Positions 36,628 through 45,885 of a stretch of DNA of 64,000 nt are shown piece by piece (within the stretch, counting starts at the first letter, position 1; each line of letters starts with the position of its first letter). Location: positions 62,001 through 126,000 of the forward strand of contig JADJOP010000034.1 in assembly GCA_016713735.1 (NCBI GenBank), given 5' to 3'. Origin of the DNA: Bryobacterales bacterium. Its GTDB lineage: Bacteria > Acidobacteriota > Terriglobia > Bryobacterales > Bryobacteraceae. A model generated the notes under the pieces. The model searched no databases. It saw nothing but the letters and a program-made list of their open reading frames with translations, and had not been told where the DNA came from. The position numbers and the translations under genes are program-made.

Positions 36628-38388
36628 TCAGGCGTTGACGGGCGGCGGCGGCACCAGCGGCAGCTTGGGCCAGTCGTCGGTTCGCTTTTCGAGTTCGAGA
36701 TCTTCGAACAGAATGCTCGGTGAGCAGATGGTGTGAGTGGTCACGTACCCGCTCGGCGAAATCGAGGCAAGCGAGCCGCCCTGGCCGACAAAATCGAACA
36801 CGGCCTCGTCGTCGCCGGCAGCGAAGATGTCGCGCAACGAACGCGTGTTGACACCGCGGAACCGCAGGCCGCGCACCAGTTCCTCGCGGCCATCGGGATA
36901 GACGCGGTAGACCAGCGTGGGAAGGCTCACGACTCCGCCGCCGCGCTGGTTGGCCGCCTGGGCGAGGGTGCGCAACTCCTGTGCCGAGGCCGAAACCGGC
37001 AGGTCCAGCTTGCGCACGATGATCCCAAACGGCTTGCCCCGCTGCTGCACCATTTCCAGCAGCTTCTTCTTCAAGCCATCCTTGCTTGTGGTCTCATTGG
37101 CTTTCACGAAGAGGTTGCTGTAGCTGGCGACCGCGCCGCCAAAGGGACCGGGCAATCGGGCCCGACCGTTGGAACCTTCAAATCCCCGAATCGGTGTGCG
37201 GGAGAGCAGAAAGTGCTTTAGCGTGCCCTTTTCCACCACCTTCAGAGGCACAGGCTTGATGCCCTCGCCGTCCACCGGATAATGGCCGAAGAGCGTGTGG
37301 CCCTTGTACACCGTCTGTGTGGGGTCATCGACGGCGTCCATCCATTCAGGCAGGATGCGCGAGCCAATGCGTCCTTCCAATTCGCTTGCGGCCACCGGCG
37401 CTGGGCGGCCAGGCTCGGCCACCGGCTTTCTCATAGGCGACAACTGAGCGCCCAGCAGCTGAGCGAACAACTGCGGCGAAGCAACGCCCTCGAAGAGCAC
37501 GGGGCCGGAGTAATCCTCGCCAACGGGAGCTTTCAGTAACGCCGTGACGTTCCCGGCAATCTCCTCGGCGCCCTTCAGTACCACGTCTTCGCCGGGCAGG
37601 TCCGATAGATTCCGTCCCGAATAGACGAGCGCATCGTGAATGGGCATCCCATCTTCGGCCTGCGAATCGGCGCGCAACCGCATCGTGAAGAGGTTGTCGC
37701 TCATGCGGACCGCCGCGCCGTCGGTGTTCACCAGATAGGCCGTCGAAAAACCGCCCGAGAACTCAGCGCCGGAATTCAGCACCTGCGGGAATTTGTCGAA
37801 CACAGCCGAGACGCGGCGCGTGCGCTCTTTCCAGGCCGCCTCGTCGATGCTGATCTTCTGCCGCGGCTCCACATACCGCACCGGTTCGGCCTTGGCGAAG
37901 TCGTTGATCTTTTCCTGCTGCGTCACGTTCTGCAATGCGGCGCGTTTGCGGGCCACGGCCTGCAGCGCCCCTTTGTACGCGCGGTCGGTCGCCAACCAGA
38001 ATTCACGGCGCAGGATGAGTGGCCCGGCCTCAAGCGGAATTCTTCCTCCTCCCATGCGCCCGCCGAAGAACTGGCTGAACATGTAGTTCGTATTGTCGAA
38101 CTCCGGAGTTCCCACGCGCAGTTGCACGCGGGGCAGCCGGGAACTGGCGCTGGCGGCGTTGATCAACGCACCCAGAACGCAGGAGACGGAGAAGGAATAC
38201 GTGTCGTCGAGCGCGAATTCAACGAAGTAGGGCGAGGGCAGGTTAGCCAGCTTGAGGGCCTTGGACCGCTCGAGTTCCTGCTGTAATGCCTGCAGGATCT
38301 CATCGCTCTCCGCGGCGGCGGGCGATTGGGCGGCAACGGCCCGCGCGGCAGCAAGAAGTGCGGCAAACTGGCGGCGGGAGAGGTTCAT
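36628..38388 (-). CDS. Exported TldE/PmbA-like protein without the zinc site
   Basis: 586 residues. NLSRRQFAALLAAARAVAAQ looks like a Tat-type signal peptide. The fold follows the TldD/PmbA family and the adjacent gene: FVEFALDDTYSFSVSCVLGAL, PVLFEGVASPQLFAQLL, RTPIRGFEGSNGRARLPG, RVYPDGREELVRGLRFRG. Where TldD has the HExxxH zinc motif, this protein reads AQLLGA (309-314), and the downstream Cys ligand is replaced too (FDFVGQGGS instead of GYCGAESG). It is therefore probably the inactive partner (TldE-like) of the 38388-40058 protein. The start shares one base with that gene's stop. Confidence 0.82.
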   Translation of the reverse strand: MNLSRRQFAALLAAARAVAAQSPAAAESDEILQALQQELERSKALKLANLPSPYFVEFALDDTYSFSVSCVLGALINAASASSRLPRVQLRVGTPEFDNTNYMFSQFFGGRMGGGRIPLEAGPLILRREFWLATDRAYKGALQAVARKRAALQNVTQQEKINDFAKAEPVRYVEPRQKISIDEAAWKERTRRVSAVFDKFPQVLNSGAEFSGGFSTAYLVNTDGAAVRMSDNLFTMRLRADSQAEDGMPIHDALVYSGRNLSDLPGEDVVLKGAEEIAGNVTALLKAPVGEDYSGPVLFEGVASPQLFAQLLGAQLSPMRKPVAEPGRPAPVAASELEGRIGSRILPEWMDAVDDPTQTVYKGHTLFGHYPVDGEGIKPVPLKVVEKGTLKHFLLSRTPIRGFEGSNGRARLPGPFGGAVASYSNLFVKANETTSKDGLKKKLLEMVQQRGKPFGIIVRKLDLPVSASAQELRTLAQAANQRGGGVVSLPTLVYRVYPDGREELVRGLRFRGVNTRSLRDIFAAGDDEAVFDFVGQGGSLASISPSGYVTTHTICSPSILFEDLELEKRTDDWPKLPLVPPPPVNA

Positions 38389-40058
38389 CAGTTCGCCCCT
38401 CCATCCGACGGCGCCGGCAACAGCGGCGGCTGATCGCGCGACTGGTCCTTCTTCTGAATCTCAATTTCCCCGATCAGTAGCGAAGGCGAAATAGCACTGA
38501 CTGGCACAGAGCCCGACTCCGCCCCGCAGTAACCATTGAAGATGCCCGGTTTGTCCGAAGCGGCCAAAATCTTGGCGAAGCTTGCCAGCGGTGTCCCCAC
38601 CAGGTCGGCTCCACGCACCAGTTCCTCCCTGCCGTCCGGGTGGACCTTGTACACCACCAGCGGGATCACCTTAAACGCCTGGAATCCCTGCCGGCCAGTG
38701 GTTGTAAAGCCACCCGTGATGTCCTGGAAGTAGTAGCCGTAGGGCTTGTTCTGGCGCTTGATCTCGGCCAGCAGCATCTCTTTCAGATTCTTCTCAGGCA
38801 CGGTCTGCGCCGCCTGTACGATGAGGTTGGACTGCCGCGAAACCACCTCGGCCCCCGCCTGCTTGCGGCCATGGCCGTTAGAGTGGTCGAAGCCGGCGAT
38901 GGGGGAGCGCGACATGAGAAAGGTCTTCAGGATGCCGTTCTCCACCAGGTTCACTTTGCGTGCCCGCACGCCCTCGTCGTCGAAGTCATACCAGCCATGC
39001 AGATCCTCGCCGGCGAGTTCGCGCAGCGTGGGATCGAACACGACAGAAAGGAAGCTAGGCAGCACGCTCTCGCCCACCCGCTTGGTAAACGTCTGGCCAT
39101 CCGTCTCATCCTTCTGCCGGTGGCCCTCAATGCGATGGCCGAAAATCTCGTGGAAGAAGACCCCGGCGGCACGCCCGGAGAGAATGGCCGGGCCGACGAA
39201 GGGCTCCACCAGCGGCGCTTCGAGAAGATTGGTGAGGTCCTTGGCGACCCTGTCGATGGGCTCCTCAATTTCGCTATCTTTCGGCAGTTTGCGGGGATCG
39301 GCAGCGGAGAAGCTCTCCGCGGTGCTCAGGTCCATACCATCCGTCGCCTTACCTTGCGCCACGATCATGATGCGGGCAAAGGGGCGGCCATGCTGCAGCC
39401 GTGCGCCTTCGCTGGTGACGAAATACTTGGTCTCGCTGATCGCCGTGACCGTGACTTGCGAGGCCAGCACCTTCGGGTACTTCGAAAATCGCGCCGAGAG
39501 CTTGCGCAGGCGGGTTTTCCACTCCTCTTCGTGGAAGGCGATCGTGGCCGTGGCGACGGCGGCCGTTTCCGGCTGTTCGAGCGAGAAGTCGTCGGCGGCG
39601 GTCTCCCTATCGGCGACCTTCACCTCTTTATTCGTCTTGATGTTGGTCAACCGCTGCGTACCCAGTCGGTAGACGCGGTCGGTCTCGGCCCACACCCGGC
39701 GCCTGATGGCGGCGGGCGAGTTTTCCAGCGCCACCGGGGCGGCAGCGGCAAAGTCCGGCATGTCGCCACGGATCTGGTGGTAGTTGTCCAGCTTCGGCGA
39801 GCCAAGGCGCATGGACACATCCAGGACCCGGTTGTGCCGCTTGTTGTTGGAAGTGATGGCCCCCAACACAGCATTCATTGACCAGTTCTGCTGCTCGGTG
39901 ACGGCGTAGGAAAGGAAGTAGGGCTTAGGGTCGCCCTTTTCCTGCAAAATTGCGAAGTTTCTCTTCAACTCGTCGGCGAGGATACTCACCAGAGGAGAGG
40001 GCTCCGCCGCGGCCGCGAGAGCCGGGAAAACAAGTGCAAACGCGATAAGTTGCCGCAC
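38388..40058 (-). CDS. Exported TldD-like zinc metalloprotease
   Basis: 556 residues if it starts at GTG 40058 (GAGG just upstream, followed by signal peptide RQLIAFALVFPALAAAAEP); an upstream ATG at 40118 is possible but overlaps the preceding gene. HEIFGHRIEGH at 303-313 is the TldD-specific HExxxH, and GYCGAESGS supplies the third, Cys ligand. SRSPIAGFDHSNGHGRKQ and YKVHPDGREELVRGADLVG are shared with the paralogue downstream. TldD/TldE dimers of E. coli act in the cytoplasm (microcin B17 maturation, CcdA cleavage); this pair carries export signals. It sits upstream of fused lptFG in one transcript. Confidence 0.87.
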   Translation of the reverse strand: MRQLIAFALVFPALAAAAEPSPLVSILADELKRNFAILQEKGDPKPYFLSYAVTEQQNWSMNAVLGAITSNNKRHNRVLDVSMRLGSPKLDNYHQIRGDMPDFAAAAPVALENSPAAIRRRVWAETDRVYRLGTQRLTNIKTNKEVKVADRETAADDFSLEQPETAAVATATIAFHEEEWKTRLRKLSARFSKYPKVLASQVTVTAISETKYFVTSEGARLQHGRPFARIMIVAQGKATDGMDLSTAESFSAADPRKLPKDSEIEEPIDRVAKDLTNLLEAPLVEPFVGPAILSGRAAGVFFHEIFGHRIEGHRQKDETDGQTFTKRVGESVLPSFLSVVFDPTLRELAGEDLHGWYDFDDEGVRARKVNLVENGILKTFLMSRSPIAGFDHSNGHGRKQAGAEVVSRQSNLIVQAAQTVPEKNLKEMLLAEIKRQNKPYGYYFQDITGGFTTTGRQGFQAFKVIPLVVYKVHPDGREELVRGADLVGTPLASFAKILAASDKPGIFNGYCGAESGSVPVSAISPSLLIGEIEIQKKDQSRDQPPLLPAPSDGGAN

Positions 40059-40083
40059 GACCCTCAGGGTATCATGCGCTGTT

Positions 40084-41279
40084 TCATTGCAATGTAAAAG
40101 CAGCCAGTGTCCGGTCATTCCTCAGATACAGACGTCCGCCGGATAGAGCCGGGTAGGCCCGCACCGCCGGTTGCAGTAGTATCTTTCGAGACACCGGCTG
40201 AAACGCCTTGGGGGAAGCGGGGGCGATGATGGCCTCGCCTGACTCGGTGACCACCAGCACATGGTCCTTCATGAGCGTGACCGTGCCGGCGCGGAGGTTC
40301 GGGACCGACCACTGGACCTTCCCGGTTCGCAGCTCGATGCAACGCAATTCCTGCCCCATCTCCTGCCGCCCATGCCAGCCATACAGATAGCCGTTGAGGT
40401 GAACCGAGGTCGCGTAGTGGTTGGAGAGCTCATCGTCTCCTGCCAGAGCTGCCGGTACGAGTTACCCGTGACCTCAAGCACCGTCGCTCCCGTGCCATAG
40501 CTGGCCGAGACGAACACGAGGTTCCCGGCCACTTGCGGCACGGCCGCGTTCACGCTGGCTGCCATGCGCGCACGCCAGCGGAGTTGGAACCGGATCGCTC
40601 CCGTCACTGGATCGGCGTCGATCAGACCACTTCTTGTGAAAAACAGAGCATGGCGCGTGCCCGCGATGGTGACGATGTTGGGCGAGGAGTACCCAGCTTC
40701 GTCCGGGGCGGCTTTCCATACGGTAGCGCCCGTCATCTTGTCGAGCCCGACGATGCCGCCATCCCGCCGTCCCCCGACATTGGCGAGCAGCAATTTGCCC
40801 TCAACCACCGGTACTGACGCTGCGCCGAAGTACTCCTTGGCCGCTCCAAACCGCTCGCGGGCATCCACCTGCCACACCAACTTGCCGCTGGTGAGCGACA
40901 CGCACCGCAGGACGCTCTCGGCCGAGAACAGATACACACGGTCGCCATCCACCACAGGGGTGGCGCGAGGGCCTTCGAGGAAGCCGAAATCGTCACGGTA
41001 GGCCGTCTTGTACTTGTAGGTCCACTGCGCTTTCCCCGTGGCCGCGTCGAGCGATTCCAGAAGATCGTCATCACCGACGCGGTGGTACACCAGCAACCGG
41101 CCGCCGGCGACCACGGGCGCGGCGAACGCTTCGCCCACGGGCCGTTCCCACAGTTTGGTGAACGCCGGTTTCGGTGAGAAAGGTCCAGCGTAGCGGCCAT
41201 CGCGATCAGGCCCGAGCAATTGGGGCCAATCCTGTGCGGAAAGCAGCAGAGGAAGCAGCGCGAGGGTAATCCGAGGCAT
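40084..41279 (-). pseudogene. Exported PQQ-type beta-propeller protein, interrupted by a frameshift near 40438
   Basis: From ATG 41279 (signal PRITLALLPLLLSAQ) the frame gives DWPQLLGPDRDGRYAG and blades such as LESLDAATGKAQWTYKYKT, LRCVSLTSGKLVWQVDARE and GIVGLDKMTGATVWK, the Asp-x-x-T/S-G-x-x-x-W pattern of PQQ/WD-like propellers. Around 40433-40443 the coding shifts; the continuation DDELSNHYATSVHLNGYLYG and IELRTGKVQWSVPNL lies in the other frame to 40084. Total length is 3n+2, so one base is missing (or two extra). Without the indel it would be ~398 residues. It precedes the TldD-like gene by 25 bases, and is probably co-transcribed. Confidence 0.78.
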
Positions 41280-41380
41280 ACGGGTAGTATGCAACGCCGC
41301 GCAATTGTTGCGGCACAAACGCCAGGACCCGGACCTCGCAAAAAAGCTCTCCGTGAACACTGCGCAAACCACGAACCGCC

Positions 41381-42532
41381 TCAGTGTGACGCGAGCAGAC
41401 CCCTCGCCATGCGGACCCGTTCGGCGGCTTCCTCGGCGGTCGGCGCCATCACCGTGAGGTGTCCCATCTTGCGGCCGGGGCGCGGCGATGCCTTCCCGTA
41501 GAGATGGAGCTTCACCTCCGGCAGCGCCGTTACGGCCTGCCAGTTGGGTTCACCGTTGGCCCAAAGGTCACCCAGCAGGTTAGCCATCGCCGCCGGGCGG
41601 AGCAGTTCGGTGGAGCCCAGCGAAAGGCCGCAAATCGCGCGCAACTGCTGCTCAAACTGCGACGTCACGCAGGCATCGAAGGTGAAGTGGCCGGAGTTGT
41701 GCGGCCGCGGCGCGAGTTCATTGATCAGCACGCGGCCGGATCGCTCCAGGAAGAACTCGACGCAGAGCACGCCGACCACGTCGAGCGCCTCCAGCACCCC
41801 TCGCGTGATCTCCACGGCCGTGCGCGCGGCCTCCGGGGGAATCGAGGCCGGCGCCGTGGTGACATCGAGAATGTGGTTGCTATGCTCGTTTTCCACCGCG
41901 CCGTAGTGGGCAAAGCCGCCATCCAAAGCGCGGGCCGCCACCACGGAGAACTCGCACTCGAAGTCGACAAATGCTTCCAACACGCACTCGCCGCCGCCGG
42001 CCTGCTGGTAAGCCGCGGCCAGATTGGTGTCGCTGTGAATCCTGGCCTGACCTTTGCCGTCGTAACCGAATCCGGCGGATTTGAGGACGGCCGGCAGCCC
42101 CAGTTCGGCAATGGCGTGCGGCAGTTGGTCGAGCGAGTTGACCACCTCGAACTGCGTCACCGGGAATCCATGGTCGCGCAGGAAGGTCTTCTCACGGCGG
42201 CGGTGCTGCGTGATATGAAGTACCTCGCCGGACGGCCGCGCAGGAGCGAATTCGGCCGCCGCCGCCGTGGCCGCCGAGGAGACGTTTTCAAACTCAAACG
42301 TGACCACGCTCACCGACTGGGCAAAGCGCCGCACGGCATCCAGATCGTCGTAGCTTGCCTTGATTTCCAGGTCGGCAACCTGGCCCGTGGGCGTGTCGTC
42401 GTCCGGGGAGAAGGTGTGCACGCGGTAGCCCATGCGCCGGGCGGCGATGGCGAACATGCGGCCGAGCTGACCGCTGCCCAGAACGCCCACCGTAGCCCCA
42501 GGCAGGACGGGCGCCCGCGAAAAAAGGCTCAC
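41381..42532 (-). CDS. purK: 5-(Carboxyamino)imidazole ribonucleotide synthase
   Basis: 383 residues, an ATP-grasp enzyme of purine synthesis that carboxylates AIR on nitrogen. VGVLGSGQLGRMFAIAARRMG opens it, followed by TFEFENV, LPAVLKSAGFGYDGKGQ (ATP loop), ECVLEAFVDFECEFSVVAAR and INELAPRPHNSGHFTFDAC, where Glu and Asn bind metal. The ATGA overlap with purE (4 bases) shows coupled translation, with purE first. The neighbouring PQQ gene downstream is 101 bases away. Confidence 0.95.
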   Translation of the reverse strand: MSLFSRAPVLPGATVGVLGSGQLGRMFAIAARRMGYRVHTFSPDDDTPTGQVADLEIKASYDDLDAVRRFAQSVSVVTFEFENVSSAATAAAAEFAPARPSGEVLHITQHRRREKTFLRDHGFPVTQFEVVNSLDQLPHAIAELGLPAVLKSAGFGYDGKGQARIHSDTNLAAAYQQAGGGECVLEAFVDFECEFSVVAARALDGGFAHYGAVENEHSNHILDVTTAPASIPPEAARTAVEITRGVLEALDVVGVLCVEFFLERSGRVLINELAPRPHNSGHFTFDACVTSQFEQQLRAICGLSLGSTELLRPAAMANLLGDLWANGEPNWQAVTALPEVKLHLYGKASPRPGRKMGHLTVMAPTAEEAAERVRMARGLLASH

Positions 42533-43032
42533 GAAAGTGAGTCCTCCAGGACGCGCTGCGTCTGCGCGCGGCGGAACTCCTCCAGCCGCTCCGCATACTG
42601 GGGATGTTTGTTCGCCAGAATCGAGACCGCCAGCAGGGCCGCATTGATAGCGCCCGCTTTACCGATGGCCAGCGTAGCGACAGGAATCCCGCCGGGCATC
42701 TGCACGATGCTCAGCAACGAATCCACCCCCCGCAGCACGGCGCTTTCAATCGGCACGCCGAGCACGGGCAGCGTCGTGTGGGCCGCGGTCATACCAGGGA
42801 GATGAGCCGCTCCGCCGGCGGCGGCAATGATCACCTCAATCCCTCGGGCCCGCGCCGTTTTGGCGAACTCCGCCATCAGGTCAGGCGTCCGGTGGGCGCT
42901 GACAATGCGGCACTCGCGCGGCACGCCCAACTGGGCCAGCGTCTCATCGCAATGCTGCATGGTCGCCCAATCCGAGCGGCTGCCCATGATCACGGCAACG
43001 AGGGGGGCGGGTGCGGGTGCGTCCGGGGGCAT
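42529..43032 (-). CDS. purE: N5-carboxyaminoimidazole ribonucleotide mutase
   Basis: 167 residues from ATG 43032. VAVIMGSRSDWATMQHCDETLAQLGV and VSAHRTPDLMAEFA carry the SAHR(T/R) active-site loop of class I PurE; IIAAAGGAAHLPGMTAAHTTLPVLGVP and LLSIVQMPGGIPVATLAIG complete the family pattern. It rearranges N5-CAIR to CAIR after PurK. The two genes form a purEK operon. It is divergent from the MFS gene with only 31 bases between the starts. Confidence 0.96.
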   Translation of the reverse strand: MPPDAPAPAPLVAVIMGSRSDWATMQHCDETLAQLGVPRECRIVSAHRTPDLMAEFAKTARARGIEVIIAAAGGAAHLPGMTAAHTTLPVLGVPIESAVLRGVDSLLSIVQMPGGIPVATLAIGKAGAINAALLAVSILANKHPQYAERLEEFRRAQTQRVLEDSLS

Positions 43033-43063
43033 GGTTTCAAGCCTATGATACGATGCACCAACC

Positions 43064-44320
43064 GTGCAGCGTCCCACGCGCGTCCGCCACATTGTCCTCT
43101 GGCTCACCGTCGCAGCCTACATGATCACTTACATGGATCGTGTCGTCATCAGCGCGGCCGTTCCTTCCATCCAAAAAGAGTTGGGCATCTCCATTGTGGC
43201 AATGGGTTGGATTCTTAGCTCGTTCCGATGGGGCTATGCGCTGTTCCAGATCCCCGGCGGCTGGTTGGGCGACCGCATCGGGCCCCGCCGCGCCCTGACG
43301 CTGATCGTCACCTGGTGGAGCGGCTTCACCGCCCTCACCGCGGCCAGCTTCAGTGTCAACTCCATGGCCGCCGTACGTTTCCTGTTCGGCGTCGGCGAGG
43401 CCGGGGCGTTTCCCATTGCCACGCGCAGCCTGTCGCGCTGGATGCTGCCCACCGAACGCGGTTATGCGCAGGGCATCACCCACGCCGGCTCCCGGCTCGG
43501 CGCCGCGTTTACACCGCCCATTGTGGTTTGGCTGATCGCCGAGTACGGCTGGCGGACCCCTTTCTACGTTTTTGGCGTCCTTGGACTATTCTGGGCCGCC
43601 CTTTGGTTCTGGTATTACCGCGACACGCCCGACGAGCATGGCTCGTTGAATGACGCCGAACGCCAATTGATTCGCGAAAAACTGGGCGCCCCCAACAAGC
43701 GCGCCGCCACCGACGTGCCCTGGGGCATCATCCTCGGAACGCGGCAGATATGGGTTCTGTCGTCGATGTACTTCTGCTACGGCTACTGCCTGGCCGTCTA
43801 CCTCGACTGGTTTCCCAAGTACCTCAACGCCCACCGCGGCTTCGATCTGAAACAGATGGGCTTCTACGCCAGTCTGCCCTTGCTTGCCGGTGTCTTCGGC
43901 GACTTCCTCGGCGGCTGGGTGTCAGACCGTTGGGCCCACTCCTCGGGCAACCTGCGGCTGGCCCGCCGCGGCGTCGGCAGCTTCGGCTTCGCCCTGGCGG
44001 CGGCCGGCATTCTGCCCGCCACCCTCACCGCTGACCCTCACCTGAGCGTAGTCTTCACCTGCCTCGCCTTCTTCGGGCTGGAGTTGACCGTCGGCGTCAG
44101 TTGGGCCATCCCGCTCGATGTGGGCGGCGACTTTGCCGGCTCCGTTTCGGCCGTCATGAACACCATGGGCAACATCGGCGGGGCCATCTCTTCCGCCGTG
44201 GTCGGCTATCTGGTTCAGGGCTACGGGTGGAACGTACCGTTCCTGGTGGCGGCGGCGCTGTGCGTGACAGCCGCGTTCCTCTTTGCAAGAATAGATGCAT
44301 CCCGACGATTGTTTACCTAG
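43064..44320 (+). CDS. MFS transporter, anion:cation symporter (ACS) family
   Basis: 418 residues from GTG 43064. About twelve hydrophobic spans. VAAYMITYMDRVVISAAVPSIQKELG and WILSSFRWGYALFQIPGGWLGDRIGPRRAL carry the MFS loop signature G-D-R-x-G-x-R-R between spans 2 and 3. FGVGEAGAFPIATRSLSRWMLPTERGYAQGI fits the ACS group (sugar acid and organic anion permeases). Nine bases after its stop is the Fe-S protein gene. It probably imports the substrate or its precursor for that module; the solute is not identifiable. Confidence 0.88.
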   Translation: MQRPTRVRHIVLWLTVAAYMITYMDRVVISAAVPSIQKELGISIVAMGWILSSFRWGYALFQIPGGWLGDRIGPRRALTLIVTWWSGFTALTAASFSVNSMAAVRFLFGVGEAGAFPIATRSLSRWMLPTERGYAQGITHAGSRLGAAFTPPIVVWLIAEYGWRTPFYVFGVLGLFWAALWFWYYRDTPDEHGSLNDAERQLIREKLGAPNKRAATDVPWGIILGTRQIWVLSSMYFCYGYCLAVYLDWFPKYLNAHRGFDLKQMGFYASLPLLAGVFGDFLGGWVSDRWAHSSGNLRLARRGVGSFGFALAAAGILPATLTADPHLSVVFTCLAFFGLELTVGVSWAIPLDVGGDFAGSVSAVMNTMGNIGGAISSAVVGYLVQGYGWNVPFLVAAALCVTAAFLFARIDASRRLFT

Positions 44321-44329
44321 GAGTGAAGT

Positions 44330-45175
44330 ATGCGCATCGATTCCAATAAATGCGTGGCCTGCGGCAACTGCACCTATGTCTGCCCCATGGGGGCGATCTA
44401 TGTGGATCCGCTGACCAACCGGTCGACCATTGATCGAGATGAGTGCGTCGAGTGCTTCTCCTGTTACAACGGCCTGAGCCAGGAGCACCTCAATCCCACC
44501 ATGGTCCGGACGATGCGCGGGTTGTTGAAGCTGTTCCGCATCCGCTTCGATCCCGAACCCGATGTGTGCCCCACGGCGGCATTCCAGCCGGAGGATCTGA
44601 CCTGGCCGCGCGTGGTTCGCCGCGCCTTCTCCGATCCGCGTGTGCCGCACGAATCCACCGGTGTGGAGGGGCGCGGAACCGAGGAAGTGAAGACGAACGA
44701 CGTAAGCGGGCGCGTCAAGGTGGGCGAAGTCGGCTTCACCATCGAGTTCGGGCGTCCAGGCGTTGGCGTCCGCTTCCGCGACATCAACAAGATGACCGTG
44801 GCGCTCGCGGCGTCTGGCGTGGAGTTCGAGAAGAAGAACCCCATCACGACGCTGCTCAAGGACAAGGCTACGGGCGAAATCCGCGACGACATTCTCAATG
44901 AGAAGATCATGTCGGCGATCGTCGAAATCAAGGTCCCCATCGAACGTTGCGAAGAGGTCGTCCGCCTCGTGTGGAAGGTGGAAAAGGAAGTGGACACGGT
45001 CGTCGTGCTGGGCGTGGGCGTGCGCTGCGATGAGAACGGCGAAGACCCGATCGTCCTGCCCGTGTTGAAAAAACTCGGCTACGATCCGCAGCGCGCCAAA
45101 ACGAACATTGGACTGGGACGCATCACCAACCCGGACGCGATCGAGAAACCACAGGAAGCCGTGAGTGCGCGCTAA
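44330..45175 (+). CDS. Ferredoxin-type 4Fe-4S protein with a C-terminal domain of unknown function
   Basis: 281 residues, ATG 44330 six bases after TAGGAG. Residues 1-19 hold CVACGNCTYVCP (Cys8, 11, 14, 18), a full [4Fe-4S] motif. A second set is Cys39-x2-Cys42-x2-Cys45, with the expected fourth ligand displaced to Cys80-Pro81 after a ~34-residue insertion. The C-terminal ~190 residues (GRVKVGEVGFTIEFGRPGVG, MSAIVEIKVPIERCEEVVRL) look alpha/beta, perhaps ACT-like, and are not part of any ferredoxin I know. It sits between an MFS transporter and a Cys-rich protein of unknown function and is probably their electron-transfer or regulatory partner. Confidence 0.7.
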   Translation: MRIDSNKCVACGNCTYVCPMGAIYVDPLTNRSTIDRDECVECFSCYNGLSQEHLNPTMVRTMRGLLKLFRIRFDPEPDVCPTAAFQPEDLTWPRVVRRAFSDPRVPHESTGVEGRGTEEVKTNDVSGRVKVGEVGFTIEFGRPGVGVRFRDINKMTVALAASGVEFEKKNPITTLLKDKATGEIRDDILNEKIMSAIVEIKVPIERCEEVVRLVWKVEKEVDTVVVLGVGVRCDENGEDPIVLPVLKKLGYDPQRAKTNIGLGRITNPDAIEKPQEAVSAR

Positions 45176-45207
45176 GCCGTGAAGGCGCCAAGAGAGGACG
45201 ATGCGAC

Positions 45208-45885
45208 ATGACGAACACACTTCACCGCCAGGGCAACGCCGAGAGCTTTCAGGACGACATCATCGTCTTTGCCATGTGCGCTCGCGGCAAGAACGATCAT
45301 GAGGCGCTGCCGAAGCTGCGCAAGTTCCTCGAAATGGCTGTTCCGTTCGGCCCCGTGAACCTCGGTGACGCGCGCCACGGCGGGGCGCTGCGGCCCTGCC
45401 AGAAGATGAACCCTACCGCACACTGGAACCGCGACCGCACGCCCAACCTGGAAGAGGTGGTGTCCGGGCTCGACGCTCCCACCACCGTGGCTGCCGTCTT
45501 CGACAACATGGAGAAGGCCAAGGCCTTTGTGAAAGCTGTCCGTGAGGCCGACCTCGGCATGTCGATCAACGTCTCCAGCTCCATGGAGAACGCCATCGGC
45601 TGCTGTGAGGCCGCCGGCATCAAACGCCACAGCGTCGGCTATTCCCTTGGCTTCGAAGGCAAAACGGAGAAGCTGCCCAACACCCAGGTGCTCGAGCTGA
45701 TGACCATGTGCGGGCACGGTATGGTCGCCGGTTCACTGGCAAAAAAGATGATCGACTGGGTCAAGGAAGGCCGCCGCACGCCCGAGGAGGCCGCCAGTTA
45801 CATGACACGCTTCTGCTCCTGCGGTGTCTTTAACCCCGAGCGCGCAAAACGAATTCTGGAAGAAGCGCGGCACAAGACGCGCTGA
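45208..45885 (+). CDS. Cysteine-rich protein of unknown function
   Basis: 225 residues from ATG 45208. Seven Cys stand out: 24, 64, 132-133, 168 (in MTMCGHGMVAG) and 203/205 (in RFCSCGVFNPERA). The last three could bind a metal or Fe-S cluster. The middle part (PTTVAAVFDNMEKAKAFVKA, LGMSINVSSSMENAIGC) is alpha/beta. There is no signal peptide or membrane span. I recognise no family. It follows the ferredoxin-type gene by 32 bases and is presumably co-transcribed with it and the MFS transporter. Confidence 0.65.
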   Translation: MTNTLHRQGNAESFQDDIIVFAMCARGKNDHEALPKLRKFLEMAVPFGPVNLGDARHGGALRPCQKMNPTAHWNRDRTPNLEEVVSGLDAPTTVAAVFDNMEKAKAFVKAVREADLGMSINVSSSMENAIGCCEAAGIKRHSVGYSLGFEGKTEKLPNTQVLELMTMCGHGMVAGSLAKKMIDWVKEGRRTPEEAASYMTRFCSCGVFNPERAKRILEEARHKTR

